Origin: Selenomonas sp. GACV-9
Lineage (GTDB): Bacteria; Bacillota; Negativicutes; Selenomonadales; Selenomonadaceae
DNA: 64,000 bases
Assembly (NCBI GenBank): GCA_900116485.1
Contig: FPAX01000004.1
Location: 120,206-184,205, forward strand
Direction of reading: 5' to 3'
Part shown: positions 38,199 to 45,927 of the stretch, in pieces
Numbering within the stretch: position 1 is the stretch's first letter
Layout of the letters: each line of letters opens with the position of its first letter
Translations under genes and position numbers: made by a program
The notes under the pieces: model-generated
Seen by the model: the letters and a program-made list of their open reading frames with translations, nothing else
What the model was told of the DNA's origin: nothing
Database searches by the model: none

Positions 38199-39446
38199 AT
38201 GAGAATAGTTTGTTCTCCTGTGGGGATTGTTGAGCATAGGCGACCACGTGGTGGATTGGAGAGGCTTTGTCAGAGCGGCTTTTCTGAGACGGTGCTGGAT
38301 TTTGGGATGTTTGCTGGTGGTTTTGCTGGAAAAAAACGGCGGGCTGAGGCTGAGACTCATTGGCAGGAGTGGGCGGATCGGTATGTCGAGGAGGCCAAGC
38401 GACAGGGAGTGTTACTTGGCTTGGCTTTTGCTCCGCATTTTGAGTCCGAGCAGAAGATTCCGGATTCGGAAGAACTTGAGATAAGACTGGCAGAGATTTG
38501 TATCCAAAAGTCTGCTCAGTATAGTATTGACATGCTAGTGGTGCGTAGTTTGGTTGGTGGTAGTTATGCAGAGAATTTTGCGAAGAACCGTGAATACTTT
38601 CTGCGACTGGGGCGAATGGCACAATCGGCAAAAGTCCGCTTGCTCGTTGTGAATAGTTATAGGAATATAAACGGTCATTTGGTACGTGGGTTCTGTGGTG
38701 AGCCAGCGCAGGCGGTGGCATTCGTTGATGAAATCAATGCGGCGTTAGGGGCAGAGGTGTTGGGCTTTTGTCTTGATGCGGGGGTGTGTAACCTCATAGG
38801 AATCAATATGTATGATTTCGTGACTGCTTTGGGGGCATGCTTGCAGGCGGTTATCCTGCGGGAAAACGATGGCGTTCATGACGATTCGCTGCTGCCGTTT
38901 TCGTCGGCGCATGGCGGCGGTTCGCGCATGGATTGGCTGAATCTTATCCGTGGTTTGCGGGCAGTGCACTTTTCTGGTGTTGCGGTACTGGATTTCCGGA
39001 CGACGCTTACGGCTTTGTCAGGACTGCTGCGCCCTGCGATGCTATCCTTTGCGCATAAGGTGACAGAGTATCTGACCTGGCAGGTGCAGATGGAGGAATG
39101 TTTGCGGCGTTATCCCAGTCGGGTATTGTTTGGTGCAGGGAATATGTGCCGGGCTTATATGAAATGCTATGGCGAGGATTTTCCACCCCTTTATACTTGT
39201 GATAATAATCCGCAGGTCTGGGGGAAAGAGTTCTGTGGGCTTTCGGTGCATGCGCCGGAGGATTTACGGAGCCTGCCGGAGGATTGCGCGATATTTATCT
39301 GCAATGTATATTATGAAGAAATCGAGCGACAGCTGCGGGATATGGGACTGAAGAATCCCATTGAGCGGTTTAATGATGAGTTTATGCCGTCGTTTCATTT
39401 TGAGCGGCTGGAGTCGGATGGATGGAAAGAGCAGGTGAAGGGATGA
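38199..39446 (+). CDS. Inactive-looking xylose-isomerase-like TIM-barrel protein with C-terminal Rossmann-like module
   Basis: ATG 38199 is preferred to GTG 38193. Residues 1-290 align with the sugar phosphate isomerase/epimerase of the next gene (INGHLVRG, AEVLGFCLDAGVCNLIG, FIRGL-like NLIRGL), but the metal and acid residues are lost. IEN is VNS here, DTGH is DAGV, and HIHDND is ILREND. Residues about 305-400 hold the recurrent module (VLFGAGNMCRAYM, YTCDNN). It probably no longer isomerises a sugar; it could bind one, or regulate the active paralogue. The two genes overlap by ATGA and are probably one unit. Confidence 0.72.
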   Translation: MRIVCSPVGIVEHRRPRGGLERLCQSGFSETVLDFGMFAGGFAGKKRRAEAETHWQEWADRYVEEAKRQGVLLGLAFAPHFESEQKIPDSEELEIRLAEICIQKSAQYSIDMLVVRSLVGGSYAENFAKNREYFLRLGRMAQSAKVRLLVVNSYRNINGHLVRGFCGEPAQAVAFVDEINAALGAEVLGFCLDAGVCNLIGINMYDFVTALGACLQAVILRENDGVHDDSLLPFSSAHGGGSRMDWLNLIRGLRAVHFSGVAVLDFRTTLTALSGLLRPAMLSFAHKVTEYLTWQVQMEECLRRYPSRVLFGAGNMCRAYMKCYGEDFPPLYTCDNNPQVWGKEFCGLSVHAPEDLRSLPEDCAIFICNVYYEEIERQLRDMGLKNPIERFNDEFMPSFHFERLESDGWKEQVKG

Positions 39447-40387
39447 CGGTACAGGGAATCGGCGTACAGACGAAAGAGGCAATCGATGATGCCTGTCCGG
39501 AAAATGGTTTCCGGCTTTTGCGGGAGGCGGGGTTTTCGCATGTGGATTTCAGTTTGAATGGCTATATGCGGAATACGGATATCTACAAAATGAAGAACAG
39601 CCATTTCTTTGACAAGTCAATGGCGGAGATCGAGGCGTTTTTCCAGCCGCATAAGCAGGCGGCTGCGAAGATGGGCATCACGATTGGGCAGATGCATATG
39701 CCCTATCCTGCCTATGTGCCGCAGGGGAAAGAGGAACTCAACCGTTATCTATGGGAGGAAATGGCGCCCAAGAGTATGCAGCTTTGCAAGTTCTTTGACT
39801 GTCCGTATATCGTAATCCATGGGTTCAAGCTTACGTATTTCCTTGGTGCTGAGGAGGCTGAGTGGGCGGAGACGGAGCGGTTCATTCATTATCTGGCACC
39901 GATGGCCAAGGAGATGGGAATAACGGTCTGTATCGAGAATCTTTATGATAACTTGAATGGCCATATCGTTGAGGGACCGTGCTGTAATGTGGATAAGGCT
40001 GTCGAGCGGATTGACCGCATCAATGAGCAGTATGGTGCTGAGGTGCTGGGCTTCTGTTTTGATACGGGTCATGCGAACCTGGTAGGCCTTGATTTTGAGT
40101 ATTTTCTTACGCGGCTTGGTCATCGGCTGAAGGTACTGCATATCCATGATAACGATGGGCGGCAGGATCTGCACCAGATTCCCTTTACGTTCACGCGGAC
40201 GCGGGAAAATGCATCGTCCACGGATTGGGAAGGTTTTATCCGTGGCTTGCAGAATATTGACTATCAAGGTGTATTGAGTTTTGAAACGGCACCGGTGTTG
40301 ACGGCATTTCCAGATGTGATGAAAGCGGATGCCTTGAAGTTTATTCATAAGATTGGACAGTATTTTGCTACACGAATTTCTGTTTAA
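39443..40387 (+). CDS. Sugar phosphate isomerase/epimerase (xylose-isomerase-like TIM barrel)
   Basis: A 314-residue AP-endonuclease-2/xylose-isomerase-like barrel with its metal site intact: QMHMPYP, YIVIHG, CIENLYDN (Glu), FDTGHAN (Asp, His), VLHIHDND (His, Asp) and SFETA (Glu). The ATG at 39443 overlaps the preceding stop. Family members isomerise or epimerise sugars and sugar acids. Here it may prepare an unusual sugar or alditol precursor for the glycan. The substrate cannot be told from sequence alone. Confidence 0.8.
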   Translation: MTVQGIGVQTKEAIDDACPENGFRLLREAGFSHVDFSLNGYMRNTDIYKMKNSHFFDKSMAEIEAFFQPHKQAAAKMGITIGQMHMPYPAYVPQGKEELNRYLWEEMAPKSMQLCKFFDCPYIVIHGFKLTYFLGAEEAEWAETERFIHYLAPMAKEMGITVCIENLYDNLNGHIVEGPCCNVDKAVERIDRINEQYGAEVLGFCFDTGHANLVGLDFEYFLTRLGHRLKVLHIHDNDGRQDLHQIPFTFTRTRENASSTDWEGFIRGLQNIDYQGVLSFETAPVLTAFPDVMKADALKFIHKIGQYFATRISV

Positions 40388-40412
40388 CTCGTTTAGAGTA
40401 TTTGAAGATATC

Positions 40413-40441
40413 TTGATTTCCTCCACTAACTATCATATAAT
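40413..40441 (+). promoter_or_regulatory. Promoter of the AbiE pair
   Basis: TTGATT (40413-40418) and TATAAT (40436-40441) with 17-base spacing. The -10 box lies in the loop of the long palindrome at 40417-40459. Confidence 0.7.
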
Positions 40442-40459
40442 TATAGTTAGTGGAGGAAA
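40417..40459. promoter_or_regulatory. 17-bp perfect inverted repeat over promoter and ribosome-binding site (likely AbiEi operator)
   Basis: TTTCCTCCACTAACTAT (40417-40433) is followed by a 9-base loop and its exact reverse complement (40443-40459). The repeat covers the promoter spacer and the GGAGG site of the antitoxin gene. AbiEi antitoxins repress their own operon by binding inverted repeats, which this fits. As RNA, only the right arm is certainly transcribed. Confidence 0.7.
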
Positions 40460-40464
40460 GTGAT

Positions 40465-41049
40465 ATGATTAGAACGACATATGATTTATTAGATTCTTTT
40501 TCTGGTTATGCCAATCCTGATATGAAAATCAAGCGAATGGTTCAGGAGGGGAATCTTTTTCGTTTGCGAAGAGGATTATATGTAACAACTACTAAAATTT
40601 CCTCATATCTAGTAGCAGGTGTTATATATGGGCCGTCGTATATCTCGTTTGAAACTGCGCTTTCAAGATATGGTTTGATTCCGGAGCGTGTTTACGCTTG
40701 TACTTCTGCTACTTTTCGGAAGAATCGTTCCAAGATATATAAAAATGATTTGGGCGTTTTTACATATCGTGATATTCCTGCGGCTGCTTTTCCGCTTGGG
40801 GTTAAGTGTGAGAGGGAGAATGATATGTTTTATGCAATTGCATCGCCAGAAAAGGCATTATGCGATATGCTGTATGTTCAGAAACCCGTATATAGTCAAA
40901 AGGCATTGAGGGAATTGTTGTTTGCTGATTTGCGTATTGATGAGGCAGCTTTTGCGCAGCTAAATCGACAAGAGCTACAGCAGCTGGTGCCACGCTATAG
41001 ACGGCGCACTTTGAATTTGCTAGGGGAATTATTGGACAAGGGGCGGTGA
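40465..41049 (+). CDS. abiEi: AbiEi-type antitoxin (type IV toxin-antitoxin)
   Basis: A 194-residue protein starting at ATG 40465, behind GGAGG. The N-terminal winged-helix part includes NLFRLRRGLYVTT and YISFETALSRYGLIPE, and the C-terminal part has ASPEKALCDML, both typical of AbiEi. In this family the N-terminal domain binds operator DNA and the C-terminal domain counters the toxin. The palindrome over the promoter is its probable binding site. The toxin gene follows 4 bases after the stop. Confidence 0.88.
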   Translation: MIRTTYDLLDSFSGYANPDMKIKRMVQEGNLFRLRRGLYVTTTKISSYLVAGVIYGPSYISFETALSRYGLIPERVYACTSATFRKNRSKIYKNDLGVFTYRDIPAAAFPLGVKCERENDMFYAIASPEKALCDMLYVQKPVYSQKALRELLFADLRIDEAAFAQLNRQELQQLVPRYRRRTLNLLGELLDKGR

Positions 41050-41053
41050 GCTG

Positions 41054-41923
41054 GTGGATACGTTATTGAATGACTATATGAAGTTCTATGAACCACAGAC
41101 GGCGGATGACTATAGGAATGCGTTGAAGGAGATTGTCCAGGAGATTGCGTTATATGGATTGAGCCACAGTGATTTTTTTCAAAAAGCGGCTTTTTATGGT
41201 GGGACGTCGTTGCGGATCTTTTACGGGCTGGATCGTTTTTCTGAAGATATGGATTTTTCCCTAACTGAGCCGAATGCGGACTTTTCGTTGGAGAAATATT
41301 TTTCCTATGTGGAGGAAGCTTTGGCAAGTCATGGCCTGGAAATGTCGGTTTCTAAAAAGATAAAGGCCAATCAAACCGACGTTCAGTCGGCATTTATCAA
41401 GGACGAAAACATAATCCAATTGATTACGATATGGGATAAAGAGGAGCGTGGATTTCCAGGGATTGCACCACATGAGGTAATAAAAATCAAGATGGAGATT
41501 GATACGAATCCTCCTGCGGGCGCTTCGTATGATATCAAGTACGGCCTGCGCCCTGTTCCTTACATGGTTCGATTGTATGATGAACCGTCGTTGTTTGCCG
41601 GTAAATTACATGCTGTGCTTTGTCGAAATTGGCGAAACAGGGTAAAAGGGCGAGACATTTATGACTTTGTCTGGTATATTACGAATAGGACAAAGGTCAA
41701 TCTGTTCCATTTACAAAAGCGCCTGGAGCAGACTGGACACTGGAATAAGGAAGATACTTTGACCATTCAGGACTTGAGGAATATGTTGGCTGAGAGATTT
41801 GATTCGATCGATTATGAACAGGCAAAGCAGGATGTGAGGAGTTTTATCAAAACGGAAGAAAAATTGCAGCTTTGGGGAACAGATTTTTTTAGAGCTTTAT
41901 CAAGCCAAGTAGAAGCGATATAG
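41054..41923 (+). CDS. abiEii: AbiEii-type nucleotidyltransferase toxin
   Basis: A 289-residue protein with a GTG start. YGGTSLRIFYGLDRFSEDMDFSL holds the Gly-Ser and DxD-type residues of the AbiEii nucleotidyltransferase fold. KIKMEIDTNPP and FAGKLHAVLCR...KGRDIYDF follow as in the family. AbiEii toxins use NTPs, transferring nucleotides to RNA targets such as tRNA, and cause abortive phage infection or bacteriostasis. It is paired with the upstream AbiEi. A possible ribosome-binding site GGGGCGGTGAG lies inside the end of the antitoxin gene. Confidence 0.88.
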   Translation: MDTLLNDYMKFYEPQTADDYRNALKEIVQEIALYGLSHSDFFQKAAFYGGTSLRIFYGLDRFSEDMDFSLTEPNADFSLEKYFSYVEEALASHGLEMSVSKKIKANQTDVQSAFIKDENIIQLITIWDKEERGFPGIAPHEVIKIKMEIDTNPPAGASYDIKYGLRPVPYMVRLYDEPSLFAGKLHAVLCRNWRNRVKGRDIYDFVWYITNRTKVNLFHLQKRLEQTGHWNKEDTLTIQDLRNMLAERFDSIDYEQAKQDVRSFIKTEEKLQLWGTDFFRALSSQVEAI

Positions 41924-41939
41924 TTAAGGTGGTTGGGAT

Positions 41940-42469
41940 ATGGAAAATGGGCGTCAGCGGTTAATCGAGGCCTATCGGAATGCGTTCCGCTTATGGCAAC
42001 AAAGGCGTTTGATTGAGGCGGAAAAGTTGCTGGATGAGTTTTGGCAGCAAAGTAGCATGAAATCTTTGCGTGGGATGCTACTTATGGCGTATATCCTGCG
42101 CGACCGGCAGAAGTATGTGTCGGAAGTCGAGGTGCTGGAGGAGCTATTGGAGCGTTTTGCGGATTCGGGTGAGGCAAAACTTTTGGCTGATGCCTGGAGT
42201 TTGCGAAGGTCAATTTTGAGCGGCTGGGAATGCCGATGGAGCGTATTGAGTTTAGAGGATTATCGAGGGATTATCTCGAATAATATAATGATATGGACAT
42301 CGCCGTGAAGATTGCAGGCGACTCGGAATTGCTCTCATTGCTGCGGGCAAATCTTCGTCGGATGATGCAGGCGTCGCCGCTTATGGATGGCGATGCGTAC
42401 ATGCGGGAAATGGAGGATTTGTATCAGCAGGCCTTAGAGGATGATAAGAAAAGTTTAGCAGAGGAGTAA
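41940..42469 (+). pseudogene. Collapsed GT41 (O-GlcNAc-transferase-like) gene
   Basis: The first frame (41940-42198) encodes a helical, TPR-like N-terminus. From 42200 another frame reads FAKVNFERLGMPMERIEFRG and RDYL, matching the middle of GT41 catalytic domains. It meets a TAA at 42281, then continues with NDMDIAVK and jumps to LLSLLRANLRRMMQASPLMD, the GT41 C-terminus, ending at 42469. The intact homologue at 45928 carries the full [21 protein letters not shown] and LRANLLKSPLMD blocks. So a once complete gene has lost two internal segments and has a stop and a frameshift. The N-terminal 122-residue frame is not a separate gene. Confidence 0.75.
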
Positions 42470-42475
42470 AGGATT

Positions 42476-43588
42476 GTGGCAAAATACGATTATTTGATTG
42501 TAGGCTCGGGATTGTTTGGCGCAGTATTTGCGCATGAAATGACGAAGCGGGGCAAGAAGTGTCTGGTGCTGGAGAAGCGTGAGGCAGTTGGTGGTAATAT
42601 CCGCTGCGAGGAACGCGAGGGCATCAATGTGCATGTGTATGGCGCGCATATCTTCCATACGAATAATAAGGAAGTATGGCAGTATGTGAATCAGTTTGCG
42701 GACTTCAATCAGTATGTGAATTCGCCGGTGGCTAATTTCCGTGGGGAGCTTTACAATCTGCCGTTCAATATGAATACGTTCCATGCCATGTGGGGCGTGA
42801 CGACGCCGGCTGAGGCAGCGGCCAAGATTGCTGAGCAGCGGGCTGAGATAGAGGGCGAGCCGCGGAATCTCGAGGAGCAGGCCATCTCGCTGGTGGGCCG
42901 TGATATCTATGAGAAGCTGATCCAGGGCTATACGGAAAAGCAGTGGGGACGCAAATGTACGGAACTTCCGGCGTTTATCATCAAGCGACTGCCAGTCCGC
43001 TATACGTATGATAATAATTATTTTAATGCGCTCTATCAGGGCATTCCTATCGGCGGCTATAACAAGATTGTTGCTGGTTTACTGGAAGGTATCGAGGTGC
43101 GGACGGGGGTAGATTATAATGCTTCGCGTGCTGAGTATGAAGGCGTGGCCTGTAAGGTGGTCTATACAGGAGCACTTGATGAATATTTTGCCTATAAGCT
43201 TGGGCGGCTGGAGTATCGTGGCCTGAAGTTTGAGACAGAGCGGCTGGCGCAGGAGAATTATCAGGGTGTGGCGGTCATGAATTATACGGCGGCAGAAGTC
43301 CCGTATACCCGCATCATCGAGCATAAGCACTTTGAGTTCGGCACGCAGCCGGTGACCTATGTGACGCGCGAATATCCGCAGGAATGGAAGCCCGGCGAGG
43401 AAGCCTATTATCCGGTCAATGATGAGCGGAATCAGCAGCTTTATGCAAAGTATGCAGAGCTGGCGGCGAAGGAAGATAATCTGATTCTCGGTGGCAGGCT
43501 GGCAATGTATAAGTATTATGATATGGATAAAGTCATTGAGACGGCATTGGCGGCAGTAAAAAGCGAAGTTGTCAGTGGTGAATTGTAA
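42476..43588 (+). CDS. glf: UDP-galactopyranose mutase
   Basis: A 370-residue flavoenzyme with the FAD loop DYLIVGSGLFGAVFAHE, VGGNIRCEE, YGAHIFHTNN, the NLPFNMNTF block, YTEKQWG, the active-site LPVRYTYDNNYF, and a C-terminal LILGGRLAMYKYYDMD. Length and order are typical. It converts UDP-galactopyranose to UDP-galactofuranose, so the surface glycan probably contains galactofuranose. GTG start behind GAGGAGTAAAGGA, directly after the collapsed GT41 gene. Confidence 0.95.
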   Translation: MAKYDYLIVGSGLFGAVFAHEMTKRGKKCLVLEKREAVGGNIRCEEREGINVHVYGAHIFHTNNKEVWQYVNQFADFNQYVNSPVANFRGELYNLPFNMNTFHAMWGVTTPAEAAAKIAEQRAEIEGEPRNLEEQAISLVGRDIYEKLIQGYTEKQWGRKCTELPAFIIKRLPVRYTYDNNYFNALYQGIPIGGYNKIVAGLLEGIEVRTGVDYNASRAEYEGVACKVVYTGALDEYFAYKLGRLEYRGLKFETERLAQENYQGVAVMNYTAAEVPYTRIIEHKHFEFGTQPVTYVTREYPQEWKPGEEAYYPVNDERNQQLYAKYAELAAKEDNLILGGRLAMYKYYDMDKVIETALAAVKSEVVSGEL

Positions 43589-43599
43589 TACGCAAAATG

Positions 43600-43633
43600 T
43601 TGACGTTGTTTTTTCTACATAGTACAATGTACT
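43600..43633 (+). promoter_or_regulatory. Promoter and small operator-like palindrome of the RelBE-like pair
   Basis: TTGACG (43600-43605) and TACAAT (43623-43628) with 17-base spacing. The -10 box is inside the perfect repeat AGTAC-AAT-GTACT (43621-43633), a good site for antitoxin autorepression. Confidence 0.65.
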
Positions 43634-43644
43634 AAAGGGGGGCG

Positions 43645-43872
43645 ATGATCATGGCATTTTCTATTCGATTGACTGATGAAGAACGTATGTTGGCAGAAAG
43701 TTATGCTAAATTACAGGCAATTTCTTTAGGGGAAGCTTTTAAGCGAGCGCTGTTTGAGAAAATACAGGATGAATATGACGTAACTGTGGCAAAAGAGGCT
43801 TATGATGAGTATGTGTCAGATGGATGCAAGAGTCGTCCCATCGGGGAATTGTGGAAGGAACTGGATGCATGA
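43645..43872 (+). CDS. RelB/DUF6290-type antitoxin
   Basis: A 75-residue protein. The N-terminus FSIRLTDEERMLAESYAK and the following LGEAFKRALFEKIQDEYD fit a ribbon-helix-helix antitoxin of the RelB/StbD type. The C-terminus would wrap the toxin. A GGGGGG site precedes; either ATG 43645 or 43651 is possible. The stop overlaps the toxin ATG (ATGA). Confidence 0.8.
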   Translation: MIMAFSIRLTDEERMLAESYAKLQAISLGEAFKRALFEKIQDEYDVTVAKEAYDEYVSDGCKSRPIGELWKELDA

Positions 43873-44138
43873 CTTATCAAGTAGCAACTACAGCACGCTT
43901 TGATAAGGAGTTCAAGAAGCTGGATAAATATACCCAACGAATCTTAAAGGCTTGGATTGAAAATAATTTGGTAGCTTGTGAAAATCCCCGTGTACATGGC
44001 AAAGGCTTGACCGTGAATTTAAGTGGATTGTGGCGGTATCGGATAGGGGATTACCGTATGATTTGTGATATTCAGGATGAAAAACTTGTAATTCTTGCCT
44101 TGACGGTTGGGCACAGGCGGGAAATCTATCAAAAATAA
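43869..44138 (+). CDS. relE: RelE/ParE-family toxin
   Basis: An 89-residue protein with the RelE fold pattern: YQVATTARFDKEFKKLDK, then the LSGLWRYRIGDYRMICDI core with conserved Arg residues, and a final LALTVGHRREIYQK. RelE toxins cut mRNA on the ribosome. It overlaps the antitoxin gene by 4 bases. It is the third toxin-antitoxin pair within 6.5 kb. Confidence 0.88.
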   Translation: MTYQVATTARFDKEFKKLDKYTQRILKAWIENNLVACENPRVHGKGLTVNLSGLWRYRIGDYRMICDIQDEKLVILALTVGHRREIYQK

Positions 44139-44167
44139 AGGCTAGGACGGATTGATGGGGGATTGTG

Positions 44168-45112
44168 ATGGCGGAGAAGATAAAGCCGGAACTTTTGGGA
44201 TTTTTGCAGGCGGGGGATTTGCCGCTGCGAATTCTGGTGGTGGAGAGTCTCTATTACTTGCCGGCGCTTAGGCAGATGATGCCGCAGGCGGAGATTCTGG
44301 CGGTGGCGGCTGAATCTGATGCGATGGATGGCTATGAGGGGCTGGATGTGAAGTTTTCCTGCGTGGATTATCTCAATGAACGCCTGCCGTTTGCTGCGGA
44401 GAGCCTCGATTACATCATTTCGGACCTAACGTTGGAGCAGGCGGGCAATCCGCAGGATATTGCGGCGGGTTTTTCGACGTTTTTGAAGCAGACAGGGTCT
44501 TTTCTGACGAGTTTCCGCAATATCCGTCATTGGTCGGTGCTTGAAGAGCTGATGGATGGCCATTATTATCATGTGGTGGCGCGGCTTTATGCGAAGTCAG
44601 AGTTTGAGCGTTTGCTCTATGCTTCGTATTACAAGAATGTGACCGTGCGGCCGCAGCGGCGCGAGGCCGATAACGATATCGTGGACAAGCTTGTGGCGGC
44701 GGGCTTTGAGAATATCCATGCGGATATCGATACGGAGTTCTGGCTGGTGAAGGCTGATCGCTCGATGCCAGAGATGGCGCTGTTAAAGTCTATGTATACG
44801 AAGGAGCAGCGCAAACAGCTGTCGGATTATCTGCATCGCATCGAATATGGTGTGGATTTAGAGGGGCAATGCCGCTTGTTTTGGGCGTTTTATGAAGAGA
44901 CGGGATTGTTTGCCGATTATACGGCAAATTTCGTGAAACAGGCAGTGTTCCATCCGGAAAGGTTCTATCGGAATCTTGTCCGCTATTCGGGGCGGGAACT
45001 CGATGAAATCGTGGCGATGCTGGAGAGTGCGCGGGAAAATGTGACTTCGGTGCAGGAACTGCGCTGGATCGAGGAGCTGGAGCAGGAATTGCAGGCGCAG
45101 CCGGGAAGATGA
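44168..45112 (+). CDS. Probable SAM-dependent methyltransferase of the glycan locus
   Basis: A 314-residue protein. RILVVESLYYLPAL, ILAVAAESDAM, LDYIISDLTLEQAG and GSFLTSFRNIRHWSVLEEL resemble the strand order of class I methyltransferases with an atypical SAM loop, as often seen next to TPR-GT41 glycosyltransferases. The last 110 residues are helical with no recognised motif. GGGGGATTG precedes ATG 44168. It is followed 10 bases later by a glycosyltransferase gene. It could modify the sugar or protein handled by the neighbouring transferases. Confidence 0.55.
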   Translation: MAEKIKPELLGFLQAGDLPLRILVVESLYYLPALRQMMPQAEILAVAAESDAMDGYEGLDVKFSCVDYLNERLPFAAESLDYIISDLTLEQAGNPQDIAAGFSTFLKQTGSFLTSFRNIRHWSVLEELMDGHYYHVVARLYAKSEFERLLYASYYKNVTVRPQRREADNDIVDKLVAAGFENIHADIDTEFWLVKADRSMPEMALLKSMYTKEQRKQLSDYLHRIEYGVDLEGQCRLFWAFYEETGLFADYTANFVKQAVFHPERFYRNLVRYSGRELDEIVAMLESARENVTSVQELRWIEELEQELQAQPGR

Positions 45113-45122
45113 GGGATATTTG

Positions 45123-45827
45123 ATGGATTTGACGATAAACAAAGCGCTTGACGATAGTAAGGTAGCCTTTATTACCTGCGTCAATAGCGAGGATTGGTAC
45201 AGCGAATGCCGCCTTTACTTGGAGAGTCTCAAGATTCCGGCGGGGATGACCGCCGAGTTCATCCCCGTGCGAGGCGCAGCTTCGATGTGTGCGGGCTATA
45301 ACATCGGCATGCATCAGTCCGATGCGAAATATAAGGTCTATCTTCATCAGGATACCTTGGTGGTCAATAAGGATCTGGTGGCAGATTTGCGGCAGCTGTT
45401 CCGGGATGATTCGGTTGGTGCTGTGGGGGTGATTGGCTGCCGGAGCCTGCCGCGAAGCGGTGTCTGGTGGGATGGCCTGCGGACTTATGGCCGCGTGCTG
45501 CATGCCTGCGAACCCGAGAGCGTCGTGGATTCCCATTGCCGGGAGCCGGAGGGGGCCTGCCAGGAGGTGGAGGCTGTTGATGGCCTGTTCATCGCAACTC
45601 AGTATGATATTCCCTGGCGGGAAGACCTCTTTACGGGGTTCCATCTCTACGACACGTCGCTGTGCAAGGAAATGCAGCGCCGGGGACTCAAGGTGGTTGT
45701 CCCCAATCAGGAAAAAGATTTCTGGTGCATCCATTGTCCGAAGGAAAAGCCACTGGCCATGGAGTATAAAGGCTATCAGAAGATATTCGTAAAAGAATAT
45801 GGTCAGGAACTGCACCCAGAGGTGTGA
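45123..45827 (+). CDS. Glycosyltransferase of the GT2-like PF13712 type
   Basis: A 234-residue protein. The N-terminus AFITCVNSEDWYSECRLYLESL is followed by the NIGMHQSDAKYKVYLHQDT stretch, with Asp at the metal-binding position, then EVEAVDGLFIATQYD and FHLYDTSLCKEM. These blocks match a compact glycosyltransferase family often found with GT41 proteins. The active site probably uses the HQD acid. The donor sugar is unknown. A strong terminator follows directly. Confidence 0.75.
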   Translation: MDLTINKALDDSKVAFITCVNSEDWYSECRLYLESLKIPAGMTAEFIPVRGAASMCAGYNIGMHQSDAKYKVYLHQDTLVVNKDLVADLRQLFRDDSVGAVGVIGCRSLPRSGVWWDGLRTYGRVLHACEPESVVDSHCREPEGACQEVEAVDGLFIATQYDIPWREDLFTGFHLYDTSLCKEMQRRGLKVVVPNQEKDFWCIHCPKEKPLAMEYKGYQKIFVKEYGQELHPEV

Positions 45828-45832
45828 GGTTG

Positions 45833-45875
45833 AACCTGAAATTCCTGCAGCTTAGCAGGAGTTTCAGGTTTTTTG
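45833..45875 (+). terminator. Intrinsic terminator
   Basis: AACCTGAAA..CCTGC pairs with GCAGG..TTTCAGGTT around a short loop, followed by TTTT. It ends the glf-relBE-methyltransferase-glycosyltransferase stretch. Confidence 0.85.
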
Positions 45876-45927
45876 TAGAATGATAAGAAATATGCGAGAT
45901 TACGAGACGGAGTAGGAGTCCTTGTTC

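Noticed and set aside
44790..45815. 341-codon open frame on the reverse strand
   Set aside because: Antisense to the PF13712-type glycosyltransferase and the methyltransferase-like gene, both of which have clear motifs.
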